Under the pieces are notes generated by a model. It did not search any database. It saw only the letters and a program-made list of their open reading frames with translations, and was not told the origin of the DNA. Shown in pieces: positions 62,912 through 64,000 of a stretch of 64,000 nt of DNA (position 1 is the first letter of the stretch; each line of letters opens with the position of its first letter). Origin of the DNA: WLMZ01 sp963732585 (GTDB taxonomy: Bacteria; Actinomycetota; Acidimicrobiia; Acidimicrobiales; Ilumatobacteraceae). The stretch covers positions 62,001 to 126,000 of the forward strand of contig CAVSZY010000002.1 in NCBI GenBank assembly GCA_963732585.1. The letters are read 5' to 3'. Made by a program: the position numbers and the translations under genes.

Positions 62912-63903
62912 TCTCTCTCTTCTTCACGAGTTTCGTCGGTACACGGCACAGAGATCTGTTGGAGAATCCAACGAACCTGCGACCTGATCGTCCACTCCGC
63001 CTCGCTGGTGGTGACCTGTTGTGGGTAGGTATGGCCAGCGCCCTCCTGCTCGATGCAGCTCACTGGCACGCCGGCACGTTCGAGTTCGATCCGGAGGCGG
63101 CGGATATCGGCGAGGAGAATGTCCTCGGTTCCAACATTGAGGTGCACGGGGGGCAGACCGTTCATTCTTGCGTTGATCGGCGACAACCGCGGATCGTCGA
63201 GCGAGACGCCGTCGGCGTACCGCTCGGCCGCCCATCGAAGTATCGACCGGCCAGCGGCGAGGTCACGACGCCGCAAGTCGAGCATGTCGGGATTCTCCAT
63301 CGCCACGTCGACCCATGGGGCGGTCAATACAAGGCCGGCTGGGAGTGGGCCGCCGACATCGCGCAACGCCTGCGCAGTCGCCAGAGCGAGACCGCCGCCG
63401 GCGCTGTCACCGCCCAGGATCCAGCGCCCATCGACCAACCGTCCATCGCCGTGCAACTGCCGAATCGCCGCCAGAGCGTCGTCGAGCGCCGCTGGGAACG
63501 GGTGCGTCGGCGGCATCCGGTAGAGCACCATCACGACGGCGAAACCGCTGCGACGCTGGATCTCCGCACACCACGCCCACTGTTGGCTGAACGGACCGCC
63601 GACGTAGGAGCCGCCATGAAGGAAGGCCAACACACCTTTGTCGTGCAGCTCAGGGGAAAGCCACGTGCATGGCACGGTTCCCGAGGTGTCGACGACAACG
63701 GGTATTCCGCCGATGACCTTCTTCGGTGGCCGCGTCGATTTCTGGCTGCTGAGGACGATGTGATCCACGATCCTCTCGGGCAACCGGGGCAGGAGGGAAC
63801 TCGCTCGGGTGGCGACGCGACGCAGTCGACTGTCATTCTGTGGTTGCGCCTGGGGCACGATTCCGCCACCAGGAGCAGGTGTGAACGACTCGCTCATCCG
63901 CAT
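62908..63903 (-). CDS. HSL-type alpha/beta-hydrolase (esterase)
   Basis: A 331-residue hormone-sensitive-lipase-like esterase: oxyanion HGGSYVGG, nucleophile elbow GDSAGGG and the charge-relay end EGAGHTYP. It hydrolyses short acyl esters. The ATG at 63903 is used; an ATG two codons later is equally possible. It is the first gene of a pair with GH3. The last 97 bases of the window show no further gene. Confidence 0.85.
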   Translation of the reverse strand: MRMSESFTPAPGGGIVPQAQPQNDSRLRRVATRASSLLPRLPERIVDHIVLSSQKSTRPPKKVIGGIPVVVDTSGTVPCTWLSPELHDKGVLAFLHGGSYVGGPFSQQWAWCAEIQRRSGFAVVMVLYRMPPTHPFPAALDDALAAIRQLHGDGRLVDGRWILGGDSAGGGLALATAQALRDVGGPLPAGLVLTAPWVDVAMENPDMLDLRRRDLAAGRSILRWAAERYADGVSLDDPRLSPINARMNGLPPVHLNVGTEDILLADIRRLRIELERAGVPVSCIEQEGAGHTYPQQVTTSEAEWTIRSQVRWILQQISVPCTDETREEERE

Positions 63904-64000
63904 CTACTGCACTGTCGACACGGTGAGATGAGCGGTGCGAGAGGACAACGTCACTTGCTCACCAACGATAGTGAACGAGGCTGACAGCGCCAGATCGTCC

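Overview
The window is GC-rich bacterial chromosome, almost certainly from an actinobacterium, and its gene content looks most like Acidimicrobiia (Ilumatobacter-like) or a mycobacterium-like lipid degrader. The evidence is three F420-type luciferase-family oxidoreductases, three thiolase-fold proteins with DUF35 (ChsH2-like) partners, many short-chain dehydrogenases (SDRs), P450s, KshA-like Rieske enzymes, acyl-CoA synthetases and an NnaR-type HemD/winged-helix regulator. I see no rRNA, tRNA, CRISPR array, integrase or transposase. The taxonomic call is inference.

Layout. 0-10 kb: thiolase/DUF35, SDR, two F420-type oxidoreductases, acyl-CoA ligase plus carboxyltransferase, alkylsulfatase and pirin. 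10-16.6 kb: P450, aroE, Lrp regulator, SDR, leucine-dehydrogenase-type enzyme and a cobalamin-binding mutase-like protein. 16.7-28.3 kb: a nitrate assimilation operon (nrtABC, nirBD, a fused 4Fe-4S/NrfD-like subunit, nasC, nnaR), whose transporter part carries about 17 frameshifts. 28-44 kb: redox, metal and catabolic genes (thioredoxin-reductase/methyltransferase fusion, XRE-cupin regulator, His-tailed EamA transporter, Rieske oxygenase, amidohydrolase, VOC, AhpD-like, PanE, TetR) mixed with gene relics. 44-48 kb: PhyH oxygenase, a TRIC-type channel, and a thioredoxin-fold lipoprotein/CcdA pair. 48-58.7 kb: a lipid or steroid-type catabolic block (SDR, two Cys-less thiolase-fold proteins, tandem DUF35, acyl-CoA synthetase, enoyl-CoA hydratase, F420-type oxidoreductase, P450). 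58.7-64 kb: GH2 and GH3 glycosidases and an HSL-type esterase.

The most notable point is at 46 kb. The thioredoxin-fold gene has an in-frame TGA exactly where the first cysteine of its CxxC motif should be. A hairpin with a GGUC apical loop follows it, and a ccdA gene sits 2 bp downstream. This fits a selenocysteine-containing (UxxC) exported thiol oxidoreductase with its membrane electron donor, although a simple nonsense mutation is not excluded. The pair is bracketed by an intact TRIC gene and a decayed copy of that gene's 5' end.

A second window-wide pattern is an operator-like palindrome, T[TC]GAC-N6-GTCA[AG]. It occurs at eight places, all in promoter regions of catabolic genes, and suggests one regulator controlling a dispersed degradation regulon. 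Several 4-bp overlaps (ATGA, GTGA) show tight translational coupling in most operons.
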